7,512 nucleotides of DNA, taken from positions 1 to 7,512 of the forward strand of contig CADBNY010000078.1 in assembly GCA_902796215.1 (NCBI GenBank), written 5' to 3'. The stretch is from an uncultured Erysipelotrichaceae bacterium. Lineage in GTDB: Bacteria > Bacillota_I > Bacilli_A > RF39 > UBA660. Shown here in pieces: positions 1-5,896 of the stretch (its first letter is position 1; the number at the start of each line of letters is the position of its first letter). The notes under the pieces were generated by a model. That model was not told the DNA's origin. It saw only the letters and a list, made by a program, of their open reading frames with translations, and did no database searches. The translations under genes were made by a program, and so were the position numbers.

Positions 1-25
1 AAAAATAAGTGAGTATGGTGATAGT

Positions 26-2980
26 ATGTATTTAAAAGGAATCGTAACAAGTGGATTTAAATCATTTGCAGATAAATTAGAATTAAAATTAGATGGAAAA
101 ACAACATGTATTGTTGGACCAAATGGTTCAGGAAAAAGTAATATAGTAGATGCTATTCGTTGGGTTTTAGGAGAACAATCAATAAAATCGCTTCGTGGTG
201 AAGGGTCAATGTCTGATGTTATTTTTTCAGGATCAAAATCAAGAAGTCCTCTTAATGTTGCCAGTGTTGAATTAATTTTTGATAATACAGATCATTTTTT
301 AAATATGCCATATACCGAAATATCAATAAAAAGAAAAGTATATCGAAGTGGAGAAAATGAATATTATTTAAATAATGAAAAATGTCGTCTAAAAGACATA
401 ACAAATTTATTAATGGATACTGGAATGGGCAAAGAATCATTTAATATTATTTCACAAGGTGAGGTTGAAAAAATATTAAGTAACTCATCATACGATAGAA
501 GAATAATTTTTGAAGAAGCATCAGGAATTTTAAAATATAAAAAAAGAAAAGAAGAAGCTCTTCGCAAACTAGATAAAACTCATACAAATATTGATAGAGT
601 AAATGATATTATTACCGAGTTAGAAAATCAAGTAGAACCACTAAAAGAACAAAGTAAAAAAGCAAGAGAATACTTAGAAAATAAAAAAGGTTTAGATAAA
701 TATGAAGTATCATTACTAGCATATGATATTGAAAATATGAATCATGAATTAGAAGTAGATAAACAAAAGAAAGAAAAAATAGATAAAGAAATAATAATAC
801 TTTCAAATGATACTAGTAAAAGTGATGCTATGAGTGAAGAAGATAATGTCCAAATAGAAAAACTAGAAAAAGAAGCAAGAGAATTAAATCAAAAGATTTT
901 ACAAGTAACAGAAGAAAAAGAAAAAATTGATGCTGAAAGGAAATTATTAAAAGAAAGAAGTAAAACAACAAAAGAAGAAGATCAAATCAAAGAAGAAATC
1001 AGAACCATAATTGAACAAAGAGAAAAAGCAAACGAAGTAATTAGTATAACAAAAGAAGAACTAAAAACAATAACAGAAGAATTTTCAAGAAAAGAACAAG
1101 AGTATTTAGATATAGAAAGACAACTACAAAATATAAAATTAAAGAAAAATATGTTGATGAACGATTATTCTAGTAATAATCAAGAACATATTTCAATAAG
1201 CCACAAAATAGAAAATTTAAAAGTAGAAATTGATCAAAATATAGATATGCCAAACTCTGTAAGAAAAGTATTGAATAACTCTTCTTTAACTGGAATTCAT
1301 AATACAATTGGGAATATTTTAAAAACAGAAGATAAATATGTAAAAGCATTAAATACCGCCATTTCTTCTAATAAAAATTACATTATTACAAAAGATGAAC
1401 AATCAGCAAAAAAAGCAGTAGAATTTTTAAAAGACAACCATTATGGAAGAGCAACTTTTTTTCCAATGGATGTAATAAAAGAAAGATATGTTGATTATGA
1501 TTCTTTAAATATCTTAAAAAATAGTAGCGACTTCTTAGGCGTTTTAGCAGATTTAGTAACTTATAATAGAGAATATGAAACAATTATAAAAAATCAATTA
1601 GGAATTGTAATTGTCGCAACAAATATGGCCTCAGCCACAAGACTATCACATATGATAAAAGCAAAGTATAAAATAGTAACACTAGATGGAGATGTAGTAA
1701 ATGTTGGAGGATCTATAACAGGTGGTTCTATATACAAAGGAAAAAGTACAATTCTTTTAAAACAAGAAATATCTCATTTAGAAGAAAAAGAAAAAGTATT
1801 AAGAGAAACAGAAGCAGAAATTCAAAAAGAATTATTAAAAAATAATGAAGAAAATAACAAAATAGAAGAAAAATCATTTGAACTTTCAAAAGAAAAAATA
1901 TCTTTAAAAGAAAGATTAGAATCAAAGAAAACAGAATTAAAAGAAAGAGAAGAACAAATAAAGGAATTAACAAAAGAATTAGAGTCTCTTGAATCGATTA
2001 GCAATAATTCTATTAGTCAAAAAGAAGAAGAATTTATAAGGAAGTATCATGAAAAATCTGCAGAAAAAGAACAACTTGAATTAAAAATAAAAGCAATTAA
2101 TAAAAAAATAATGGAATTAAAAGAAAGAATTGAACAAAATCAAGCAGATGAAAAAGTAAAATTAAGTAATCTTCGTAATTTAGAAAAAGAATCAAGAAAT
2201 TTAGAAATAAATATAAATCGAATAGATGTAAAGCTAGATAACATGTTAGAAACACTAGGAACAGAATATGAACTAACATATGAAAGAGCAAAAAAAGAGT
2301 ATATTTTGGATATTGAACCTGAAGAAGCAAGAAGTAAAGTAAATACCTATCGTGCTAATATAAAAAGAATTGGTATGGTTAATCTAGATTCAATAGAGGA
2401 ATATGAAAAAGTAAATTCTAGATATGAGTTTTTAACAAATCAAAAAGAAGACTTACTTCATGCTGAAGAAACTTTATTGAATATAATGAATGAGATGGAT
2501 GAAGTGATGAAAGAAGAATTTAAAACAACATTTAATCAAATTAAAGAAGAATTTCAAATAGTTTTTAAAGAATTATTTAAAGGCGGAAAAGCTGATTTAC
2601 AATTAACGAATCCAGAAGATTTACTAACAACTGGAGTTGATATTATAGCATCTCCACCAGGTAAAAAATTAACAACTATTTCGCTTTTAAGTGGAGGAGA
2701 AAAAACTCTAACAGCAATTTCTTTATTATTTGCTATTTTAAATGTACGAGCAGTACCATTTTGTATATTTGATGAAGTAGAAGCAGCGCTTGATGAAGCA
2801 AATGTAGCAGGATTTGGTAAATATTTAAGTCATTATAAAAATAGAACTCAGTTCTTAATCATAACTCATAAGAAAAAAACAATGGAATATGCTAATACTT
2901 TATATGGAATTACAATGCAAGAATCAGGCGTTTCGAAATTAGTTAGTGTAAAATTAGAAAATCATGAAGAAATAATATAA
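26..2980 (+). CDS. smc: Chromosome segregation protein SMC (compact, 984 aa)
   Basis: This is the SMC ATPase, which dimerises, binds ScpA/ScpB and extrudes DNA loops to organise and segregate the chromosome. The N-terminal head has Walker A GPNGSGKS at residues 31-38. The first coiled-coil arm runs about 171-405, and the hinge about 415-570 ends in GGSITGGS. The second arm runs about 575-800. The C-terminal head has the ABC signature LLSGGEKTL at 887-895, Walker B CIFDEVEAALDE at 913-924, and the H-loop histidine in IITH at 945-948. All ATPase motifs are intact. Typical bacterial SMCs, such as that of B. subtilis, are about 1,186 residues; the roughly 200 missing residues come from the two arms, as in Mycoplasma SMCs. 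The ATG matches the family N-terminus (MYLKG..GFKSFAD) and has GGTGAT a few bases upstream. The frame stays open to the window edge, but an extension is unlikely. The next gene is convergent, so ftsY does not follow smc as it does in Bacillus. Confidence 0.97.
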   Translation: MYLKGIVTSGFKSFADKLELKLDGKTTCIVGPNGSGKSNIVDAIRWVLGEQSIKSLRGEGSMSDVIFSGSKSRSPLNVASVELIFDNTDHFLNMPYTEISIKRKVYRSGENEYYLNNEKCRLKDITNLLMDTGMGKESFNIISQGEVEKILSNSSYDRRIIFEEASGILKYKKRKEEALRKLDKTHTNIDRVNDIITELENQVEPLKEQSKKAREYLENKKGLDKYEVSLLAYDIENMNHELEVDKQKKEKIDKEIIILSNDTSKSDAMSEEDNVQIEKLEKEARELNQKILQVTEEKEKIDAERKLLKERSKTTKEEDQIKEEIRTIIEQREKANEVISITKEELKTITEEFSRKEQEYLDIERQLQNIKLKKNMLMNDYSSNNQEHISISHKIENLKVEIDQNIDMPNSVRKVLNNSSLTGIHNTIGNILKTEDKYVKALNTAISSNKNYIITKDEQSAKKAVEFLKDNHYGRATFFPMDVIKERYVDYDSLNILKNSSDFLGVLADLVTYNREYETIIKNQLGIVIVATNMASATRLSHMIKAKYKIVTLDGDVVNVGGSITGGSIYKGKSTILLKQEISHLEEKEKVLRETEAEIQKELLKNNEENNKIEEKSFELSKEKISLKERLESKKTELKEREEQIKELTKELESLESISNNSISQKEEEFIRKYHEKSAEKEQLELKIKAINKKIMELKERIEQNQADEKVKLSNLRNLEKESRNLEININRIDVKLDNMLETLGTEYELTYERAKKEYILDIEPEEARSKVNTYRANIKRIGMVNLDSIEEYEKVNSRYEFLTNQKEDLLHAEETLLNIMNEMDEVMKEEFKTTFNQIKEEFQIVFKELFKGGKADLQLTNPEDLLTTGVDIIASPPGKKLTTISLLSGGEKTLTAISLLFAILNVRAVPFCIFDEVEAALDEANVAGFGKYLSHYKNRTQFLIITHKKKTMEYANTLYGITMQESGVSKLVSVKLENHEEII

Positions 2981-2981
2981 A

Positions 2982-3010
2982 AAAGTCACATCGTTATTAG
3001 ATGTGACTTT
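2982..3010 (-). terminator. Intrinsic terminator of def, shared with convergent smc
   Basis: A perfect 11-bp inverted repeat (AAAGTCACATC / GATGTGACTTT) has a 7-base loop at 2993-2999. On the minus strand the hairpin is followed by six T (complement of the A run at 2979-2984), a good intrinsic terminator for def. On the plus strand only TTT AAA follows, so it would stop smc transcripts less well. The def stop codon (3009-3011) overlaps the hairpin arm, and the hairpin begins two bases after the smc stop, so the two convergent genes have almost no spacer. Confidence 0.88.
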
Positions 3011-3572
3011 AAATTGCTCTCATAGAATCTTTATCTTTAAATGGATTTTTCTTATCAATATGATCAATAAATAAAATTCCATTTAAATGATCAATTTCAT
3101 GTTGAAAGCAAACAGATAAATCTTCTCGAGCCCGAATACGTATTTTATTGCCATCCATATCATATGCTTCAACAGTAACTCTAGCATAACGAGGAACAAT
3201 ACCTTCAACTGGACGATTAACACTCAAACATCCTTCACCATCAGTAACATATATTTTTTCCATAGAATTACTGATAATTTTAGGATTAACTAATATATAA
3301 GTTTCAAACTCTTTTTCTTCATCATCTGGCCCAGTAAGTTCATAAACAACAACAAAAAATCTTTTTGCAACTCCAAGCTGAATAGCAGAAAGTCCCATAC
3401 CAGGACGCAAATTATATTTTTCTGCTAATTCATCAATTTGACTATCATGAAGATATTGAATCATAGTATCAATTAATTTTTTATCATCTTTTGTTAAAGG
3501 AAAAACAACTTCCTTACTGATTTGTCTTAATTTCTTATCTTTTTCATCTAATATATCACATGTTTTTAACAC
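3009..3572 (-). CDS. def: Peptide deformylase, type II (Gram-positive)
   Basis: This metallo-hydrolase removes the formyl group from the initiator methionine of nascent proteins as they leave the ribosome. All three family motifs are present (187-residue numbering): GMGLSAIQLG at 58-67 (the usual GxGLAAxQ, with Ser for one Ala), EGCLS at 113-117, and QHEIDH at 157-162. The metal ligands are Cys115, His158 and His162, and the catalytic acid is Glu159. The length, the long segment before motif 1 and the insertion between motifs 1 and 2 fit the type II enzymes of Gram-positives such as that of S. aureus. I place the start at GTG 3572-3570 because GAGGTGG at 3584-3578 sits five bases upstream. 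Another GTG at 3581 would add three residues but lies inside that ribosome site. The gene appears monocistronic, with its own promoter candidate and a terminator at each side. Confidence 0.95.
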   Translation of the reverse strand: MLKTCDILDEKDKKLRQISKEVVFPLTKDDKKLIDTMIQYLHDSQIDELAEKYNLRPGMGLSAIQLGVAKRFFVVVYELTGPDDEEKEFETYILVNPKIISNSMEKIYVTDGEGCLSVNRPVEGIVPRYARVTVEAYDMDGNKIRIRAREDLSVCFQHEIDHLNGILFIDHIDKKNPFKDKDSMRAI

Positions 3573-3577
3573 TAGTA

Positions 3578-3584
3578 CCACCTC
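3578..3584 (-). promoter_or_regulatory. Ribosome binding site that decides the def start
   Basis: GAGGTGG on the minus strand lies five bases upstream of GTG 3572 and overlaps the alternative in-frame GTG at 3581. The spacing therefore favours 3572 as the true start. Confidence 0.75.
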
Positions 3585-3594
3585 AACTTCCTAT

Positions 3595-3623
3595 ATTTTA
3601 ACAGAAAAAACATATTTTGAAAA
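3595..3623 (-). promoter_or_regulatory. Candidate sigma-A promoter of def
   Basis: On the minus strand TTTTCA (3623-3618, 4 of 6 matches to TTGACA) is separated by exactly 17 bases from TAAAAT (3600-3595, 5 of 6 matches to TATAAT). Transcription would start near 3588, giving a very short leader that just includes the ribosome site. It lies directly after the terminator of the upstream small gene, where def needs its own promoter. In DNA this AT-rich such matches also arise by chance. Confidence 0.4.
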
Positions 3624-3624
3624 G

Positions 3625-3646
3625 AAAAAAAGAACAAAGTTCTTTT
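3625..3646 (-). terminator. Intrinsic terminator after the YjcZ-like gene
   Basis: Arms AAAAGAAC (3628-3635) and GTTCTTTT (3639-3646) form a perfect 8-bp stem with a 3-base loop. Read on the minus strand, the hairpin runs straight into a T tract (complement of the A run at 3625-3631). It overlaps the stop codon of the small gene (TAA, 3647-3645) and separates that gene from def. Confidence 0.7.
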
Positions 3647-3794
3647 AATTTCCCCATCTAGTACCAATAATAATAACAAGTAAGATAAATAAAACTAGGA
3701 TAATAGCATAATTAGAACTATTATTATTTCCATATACAGGATAATAGTAAGATGGTTGAGGACAGCAAGAACCTCCATTACCATAATAATACAT
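3645..3794 (-). CDS. YjcZ-like tiny transmembrane protein (49 aa)
   Basis: This small gene encodes 49 residues. The N-terminal half is rich in Tyr, Gly and Asn with a double cysteine at 10-11 (MYYYGNGGSCC). One hydrophobic segment follows at about 29-44 (YAIILVLFILLVIIIG), then a short polar tail, TRWGN. This architecture, and especially the VLFILL core, resembles the YjcZ / tiny-transmembrane family of Bacilli, whose members are often linked to spores or spore coat. The function is not established here. Translation evidence is strong: AAAGGAGGA (3809-3801) stands six bases upstream of the ATG. The gene has its own terminator at the stop codon and a sigma-K-like promoter just upstream. It is divergent from ftsW, with def downstream on the same strand beyond the terminator. 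That it is a real gene is fairly sure; the family assignment is by pattern recognition and the link to sporulation is inference. Confidence 0.8.
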   Translation of the reverse strand: MYYYGNGGSCCPQPSYYYPVYGNNNSSNYAIILVLFILLVIIIGTRWGN

Positions 3795-3821
3795 AAATAA
3801 TCCTCCTTTACAAATCTAATA

Positions 3822-3848
3822 TAAAGTATGTTAATTTACAATTTTTGT
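3822..3848 (-). promoter_or_regulatory. Candidate sigma-K-type promoter of the YjcZ-like gene
   Basis: On the minus strand AC (3848-3847), 16 bases, then CATACTTTA (3830-3822) matches the B. subtilis sigma-K consensus AC-N16/17-CATANNNTA at every specified base. Transcription would start near 3815, just ahead of the ribosome site at 3809-3801, which is a sensible geometry. Only eight bases are specified and the region is AT-rich, so chance is possible. Confidence 0.35.
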
Positions 3849-3860
3849 GAATTAAAATAC
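3826..3860. repeat. 35-bp near-palindrome between divergent genes
   Basis: The arm at 3826-3841 and the arm at 3845-3860 are inverted repeats matching at 14 of 16 positions, and one mismatch would be a G-U pair in RNA. The central three bases are TTT. No T tract follows on either strand, so it does not look like a terminator. It overlaps the candidate promoter of the YjcZ-like gene and lies about 60 bp upstream of ftsW, a position suited to an operator. No regulator is known. Confidence 0.5.
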
Positions 3861-3867
3861 CTATTTC

Positions 3868-3897
3868 TTAAAAAAAGAAACAAATTTATGATATATT
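3868..3897 (+). promoter_or_regulatory. Weak candidate sigma-A promoter of ftsW
   Basis: TTAAAA (3868-3873, 4 of 6 matches) is followed after 18 bases by TATATT (3892-3897, 5 of 6 matches). Transcription would start at about 3904, extremely close to the ribosome site at 3905-3914, so the true start may lie further upstream. This is only the best match by eye in a very AT-rich spacer. Confidence 0.2.
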
Positions 3898-3918
3898 TAT
3901 AGTAAGAGGGGAAGTATA

Positions 3919-5052
3919 ATGAGAAGAATAATAAAGTATTTAGACAAACCATTATTAATTGTAACAGTTCTATTATTTATAATAGGACTTATTATGGTTT
4001 TTTCAGCATCTAATGTTACAGCATATATGTCTCATGCAGTAAGCCCTTACAATTATTTTATAAAACAACTACTTTTTTTAATAACAGGATTAATTTTATT
4101 TTTTATTATGATTCAATTTAATACCAAGTCTTATGGAATGTTCTCATGGGGGCTATTAATAATTACGACGATTTCTTTAGTAATATTATTAATGATGGGG
4201 AGTGCCAAAAACCAAGCAGTAAGCTGGTTCGACTTAGGATTTATTAGTATCCAACCAAGTGAATTTATAAAAATAATTACAATTGTTTTTTTAGCACAGT
4301 ATTATGAAAAAAACCAAAAAAAATTAAATAGTTGGGGAAAAAGTTTGTTTCCAATTGGAATTTGTGGAATAATTGCTGGTTTAATATTTATTCAACCAGA
4401 TTTAGGAACTACAATCATCTATTCTGTAATTGTAGGGATAATTTTTCTATCTGTACCAATTTCCAAAGAAATAAAATACAAAACTTTATTTGCAATAGTA
4501 GGCCTAGTAGCATTCGGAGCCATTGCTTTAGTGGGAAGTGGAAAAGGTGTTTTACTAGAAAGACAAATGGAACGTTTTGACTTTTCAAATCCTTGTTCTA
4601 AAATACTAAGTACAGGAAATCAAGTATGCAATTGCTATATCGCAATAAATAATGGTGGATTAACTGGAGTTGGATTAGGAAATTCTACACAAAAATATTT
4701 ATATTTACCAGAACCTTATACAGATTTTATATATGCTATAATTGTTGAAGAATTAGGAATAGTAACAGGAGTATTTATTATTCTATTATATATATTTATT
4801 TTATTTAGAATTTTAATGATAGGAAGAAAAAGTCCAAGTAATAGAGGAGCGGTACTTTGCTATGGAGTAGCTACTTATATCTTTTTACATATTGCTATAA
4901 ATTTAATGGGAATTATGGGTATTATGCCCATGACAGGGGTACCTTTGCCATTTATGAGTTATGGAGGAAGTTTTACTATTTGTTTAATTGCAGCCTTAAC
5001 AATAGTTCAAAGAGTTAGTGTAGAAAACGGAATATTAAATGAAAGAGTATAA
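3919..5052 (+). CDS. ftsW: FtsW-type septal peptidoglycan polymerase (SEDS family)
   Basis: This is a multi-pass membrane glycosyltransferase that polymerises lipid II into glycan strands at the division septum together with a class B penicillin-binding protein. Its 377 residues are the usual length. The N-terminus (about 12-30) is the first membrane segment; QPSEF at 112-116 and PDLGT at 160-164 are family motifs. GGLTGVGLGNSTQKYLYLPE spans 246-265, and PEPYTDF at 264-270 carries the conserved loop aspartate Asp269, needed for catalysis in SEDS proteins. TGVPLPFMSYGGS at 339-351 completes the C-terminal signature. The GLGNSxQKxxYLPE motif favours FtsW (or the related SpoVE) over RodA. The ATG has a purine-rich ribosome site, AGAGGGGAAG, at 3905-3914. 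The loop before Asp269 unusually holds three cysteines (226, 237, 239). A terminator about 110 bp downstream probably ends the transcript. Confidence 0.93.
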   Translation: MRRIIKYLDKPLLIVTVLLFIIGLIMVFSASNVTAYMSHAVSPYNYFIKQLLFLITGLILFFIMIQFNTKSYGMFSWGLLIITTISLVILLMMGSAKNQAVSWFDLGFISIQPSEFIKIITIVFLAQYYEKNQKKLNSWGKSLFPIGICGIIAGLIFIQPDLGTTIIYSVIVGIIFLSVPISKEIKYKTLFAIVGLVAFGAIALVGSGKGVLLERQMERFDFSNPCSKILSTGNQVCNCYIAINNGGLTGVGLGNSTQKYLYLPEPYTDFIYAIIVEELGIVTGVFIILLYIFILFRILMIGRKSPSNRGAVLCYGVATYIFLHIAINLMGIMGIMPMTGVPLPFMSYGGSFTICLIAALTIVQRVSVENGILNERV

Positions 5053-5146
5053 GAAAAAAATATTAAAAGTAACAAGATATGGAACAAACTAGATAGAATA
5101 ATACATTTGATAACGACAATGAATTATTTTAAGAAAGATACACAGG
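5053..5146 (+). other. Spacer between ftsW and comEA, no convincing gene
   Basis: This is the ftsW 3' region before the comEA ATG. The ftsW frame stays open past its TAA until a TAA at 5195-5197, but the sequence gives a low-complexity basic peptide. An ATG at 5119 in that frame would encode only 26 residues, has no clear ribosome site, and runs through the T tract of the terminator. I see no RNA gene here. It most likely serves as ftsW 3' untranslated sequence and comEA leader. Confidence 0.5.
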
Positions 5147-5896
5147 ATGAAAAAAATAAAAGTGGAAAAGTTAGAAAACTTTTCTTTTTTTTTGAATAAT
5201 AAAATAGGAGGTGATAATATAACATTTCAATATCGCTATCGAAAACAAATAATATTAGGAATAACAATTTTTATAATAATAATTAGTATTACAACAGTAG
5301 GAATTTATAAACTACAAACGAAAAAAAAGAATAAAAAAGCTGAAATAATTATTGAAAAAAAATCTTTTTCAAAAACAACAGAAAAAGAAGAAATAGAGAA
5401 ACAATACAAAGTAGATATTAAAGGTCAAATTAATTCTCCTGGAATTTATTCACTGAATCAAAATTCTAGAGTAATAGATGTCATAGAATTAGCAGGAGGA
5501 TTAACAGAAAATGCGGATACCTCTGTAATTAATTTAAGTAAAAAGGTTAACGATGAAATGGTAATTATTATCTATAGTAAAGAAGAAGTACAAGATTTCA
5601 AAAAAACAAAAGAAATAGAAAACGTAGTAGAAGAAAAATGTATTCAAAAAGATGAAAATTCACTGATAAATGATGCTTGTATAAATACTGAAAATAAAGT
5701 ATCAAAAAAAATATCAATTAATTCTTCAACATTAGAAGAACTAATGACATTGCCAGGAATTGGTGAATCAAAAGCTAAAGATATTATTGAATATAGAGAA
5801 AAAAATGGCCCTTTTGAAAAAATAGAAGATTTAGCAAAAGTAAACGGAATAGGAGAAAATACACTTGCTCAAATTAAGGAAGATATTACTTTGTAA
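5147..5896 (+). CDS. comEA: ComEA, DNA-binding competence protein
   Basis: ComEA is the membrane-anchored receptor that binds incoming double-stranded DNA outside the cytoplasmic membrane and hands it to the ComEC channel during transformation. From the ATG, residues 34-54 form one membrane anchor followed by a lysine-rich stretch. An SLBB domain spans about 87-143 (VDIKGQINSPGIYSL...AGGL). A linker with Cys165 and Cys178 follows. The C-terminal helix-hairpin-helix DNA-binding region at 188-248 has the two hairpins LPGIGESKA and VNGIGENTL. The length is normal. The start is doubtful: the ATG at 5147 has only a weak ribosome site, and its first 24 codons run through a strong hairpin plus T9 terminator. 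AGGAGGTGA at 5206-5214 instead points to an in-frame ATA at 5219, giving 225 residues and a typical short cytoplasmic N-terminus. comEC overlaps the 3' end, and no comEB lies between. Confidence 0.93.
   Translation: MKKIKVEKLENFSFFLNNKIGGDNITFQYRYRKQIILGITIFIIIISITTVGIYKLQTKKKNKKAEIIIEKKSFSKTTEKEEIEKQYKVDIKGQINSPGIYSLNQNSRVIDVIELAGGLTENADTSVINLSKKVNDEMVIIIYSKEEVQDFKKTKEIENVVEEKCIQKDENSLINDACINTENKVSKKISINSSTLEELMTLPGIGESKAKDIIEYREKNGPFEKIEDLAKVNGIGENTLAQIKEDITL
5165..5193 (+). terminator. Strong intrinsic terminator between ftsW and the comEA ribosome site
   Basis: GAAAAGTT (5165-5172), a 4-base loop and AACTTTTC (5177-5184) form a perfect 8-bp stem followed by nine T (5185-5193). This is the textbook intrinsic terminator shape, although the stem has only two G-C pairs. 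It probably ends ftsW transcripts. It falls inside the comEA frame if the ATG at 5147 is used, and ahead of comEA if the start is 5219, in which case it could also act as an attenuator. Confidence 0.72.
5206..5214 (+). promoter_or_regulatory. Perfect Shine-Dalgarno facing an ATA codon in comEA
   Basis: AGGAGGTGA is the full anti-16S complement and the best ribosome site in the window. No ATG, GTG or TTG in the comEA frame follows within a usable distance. The in-frame codon at the ideal spacing (seven bases after GGAGG) is ATA at 5219-5221. This suggests a rare ATA start, or an ATG changed to ATA. Confidence 0.6.
5851..5855 (+). promoter_or_regulatory. Ribosome binding site that decides the comEC start
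   Basis: AGGAG inside the comEA coding sequence lies nine bases before TTG 5865, the only standard start codon in the comEC frame near its beginning. This frame opens after a TAG at 5850-5852. Confidence 0.65.

Noticed and set aside
1..25. End of an upstream gene (AAA AAT AAG TGA in frame 1, or TAA at 6-8 in frame 3)
   Set aside because: A few codons cannot identify a gene; rnc is a common neighbour of smc in Bacilli, but nothing here proves it.
252..2330. Minus-strand open frames inside smc (for example 252-440, 1728-1973, 2097-2330)
   Set aside because: They encode low-complexity Leu/Phe-rich peptides that are the antisense of AAA/GAA-rich coiled-coil codons. They have no ribosome sites and sit inside an intact conserved gene.
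3864..3880. TTTCTT / AAGAAA inverted repeat upstream of ftsW
   Set aside because: It is short and made of A and T runs, as expected by chance in this spacer; no T tract or other function is visible.
4332..4580. Plus-strand 82-residue frame within ftsW
   Set aside because: It is a shifted-frame shadow of a fully conserved FtsW sequence, and its translation is not protein-like.
5119..5197. 26-residue ORF before comEA
   Set aside because: It has no good ribosome site, a low-complexity sequence, and a stop only after the terminator T tract, so its transcript would usually end before the stop.
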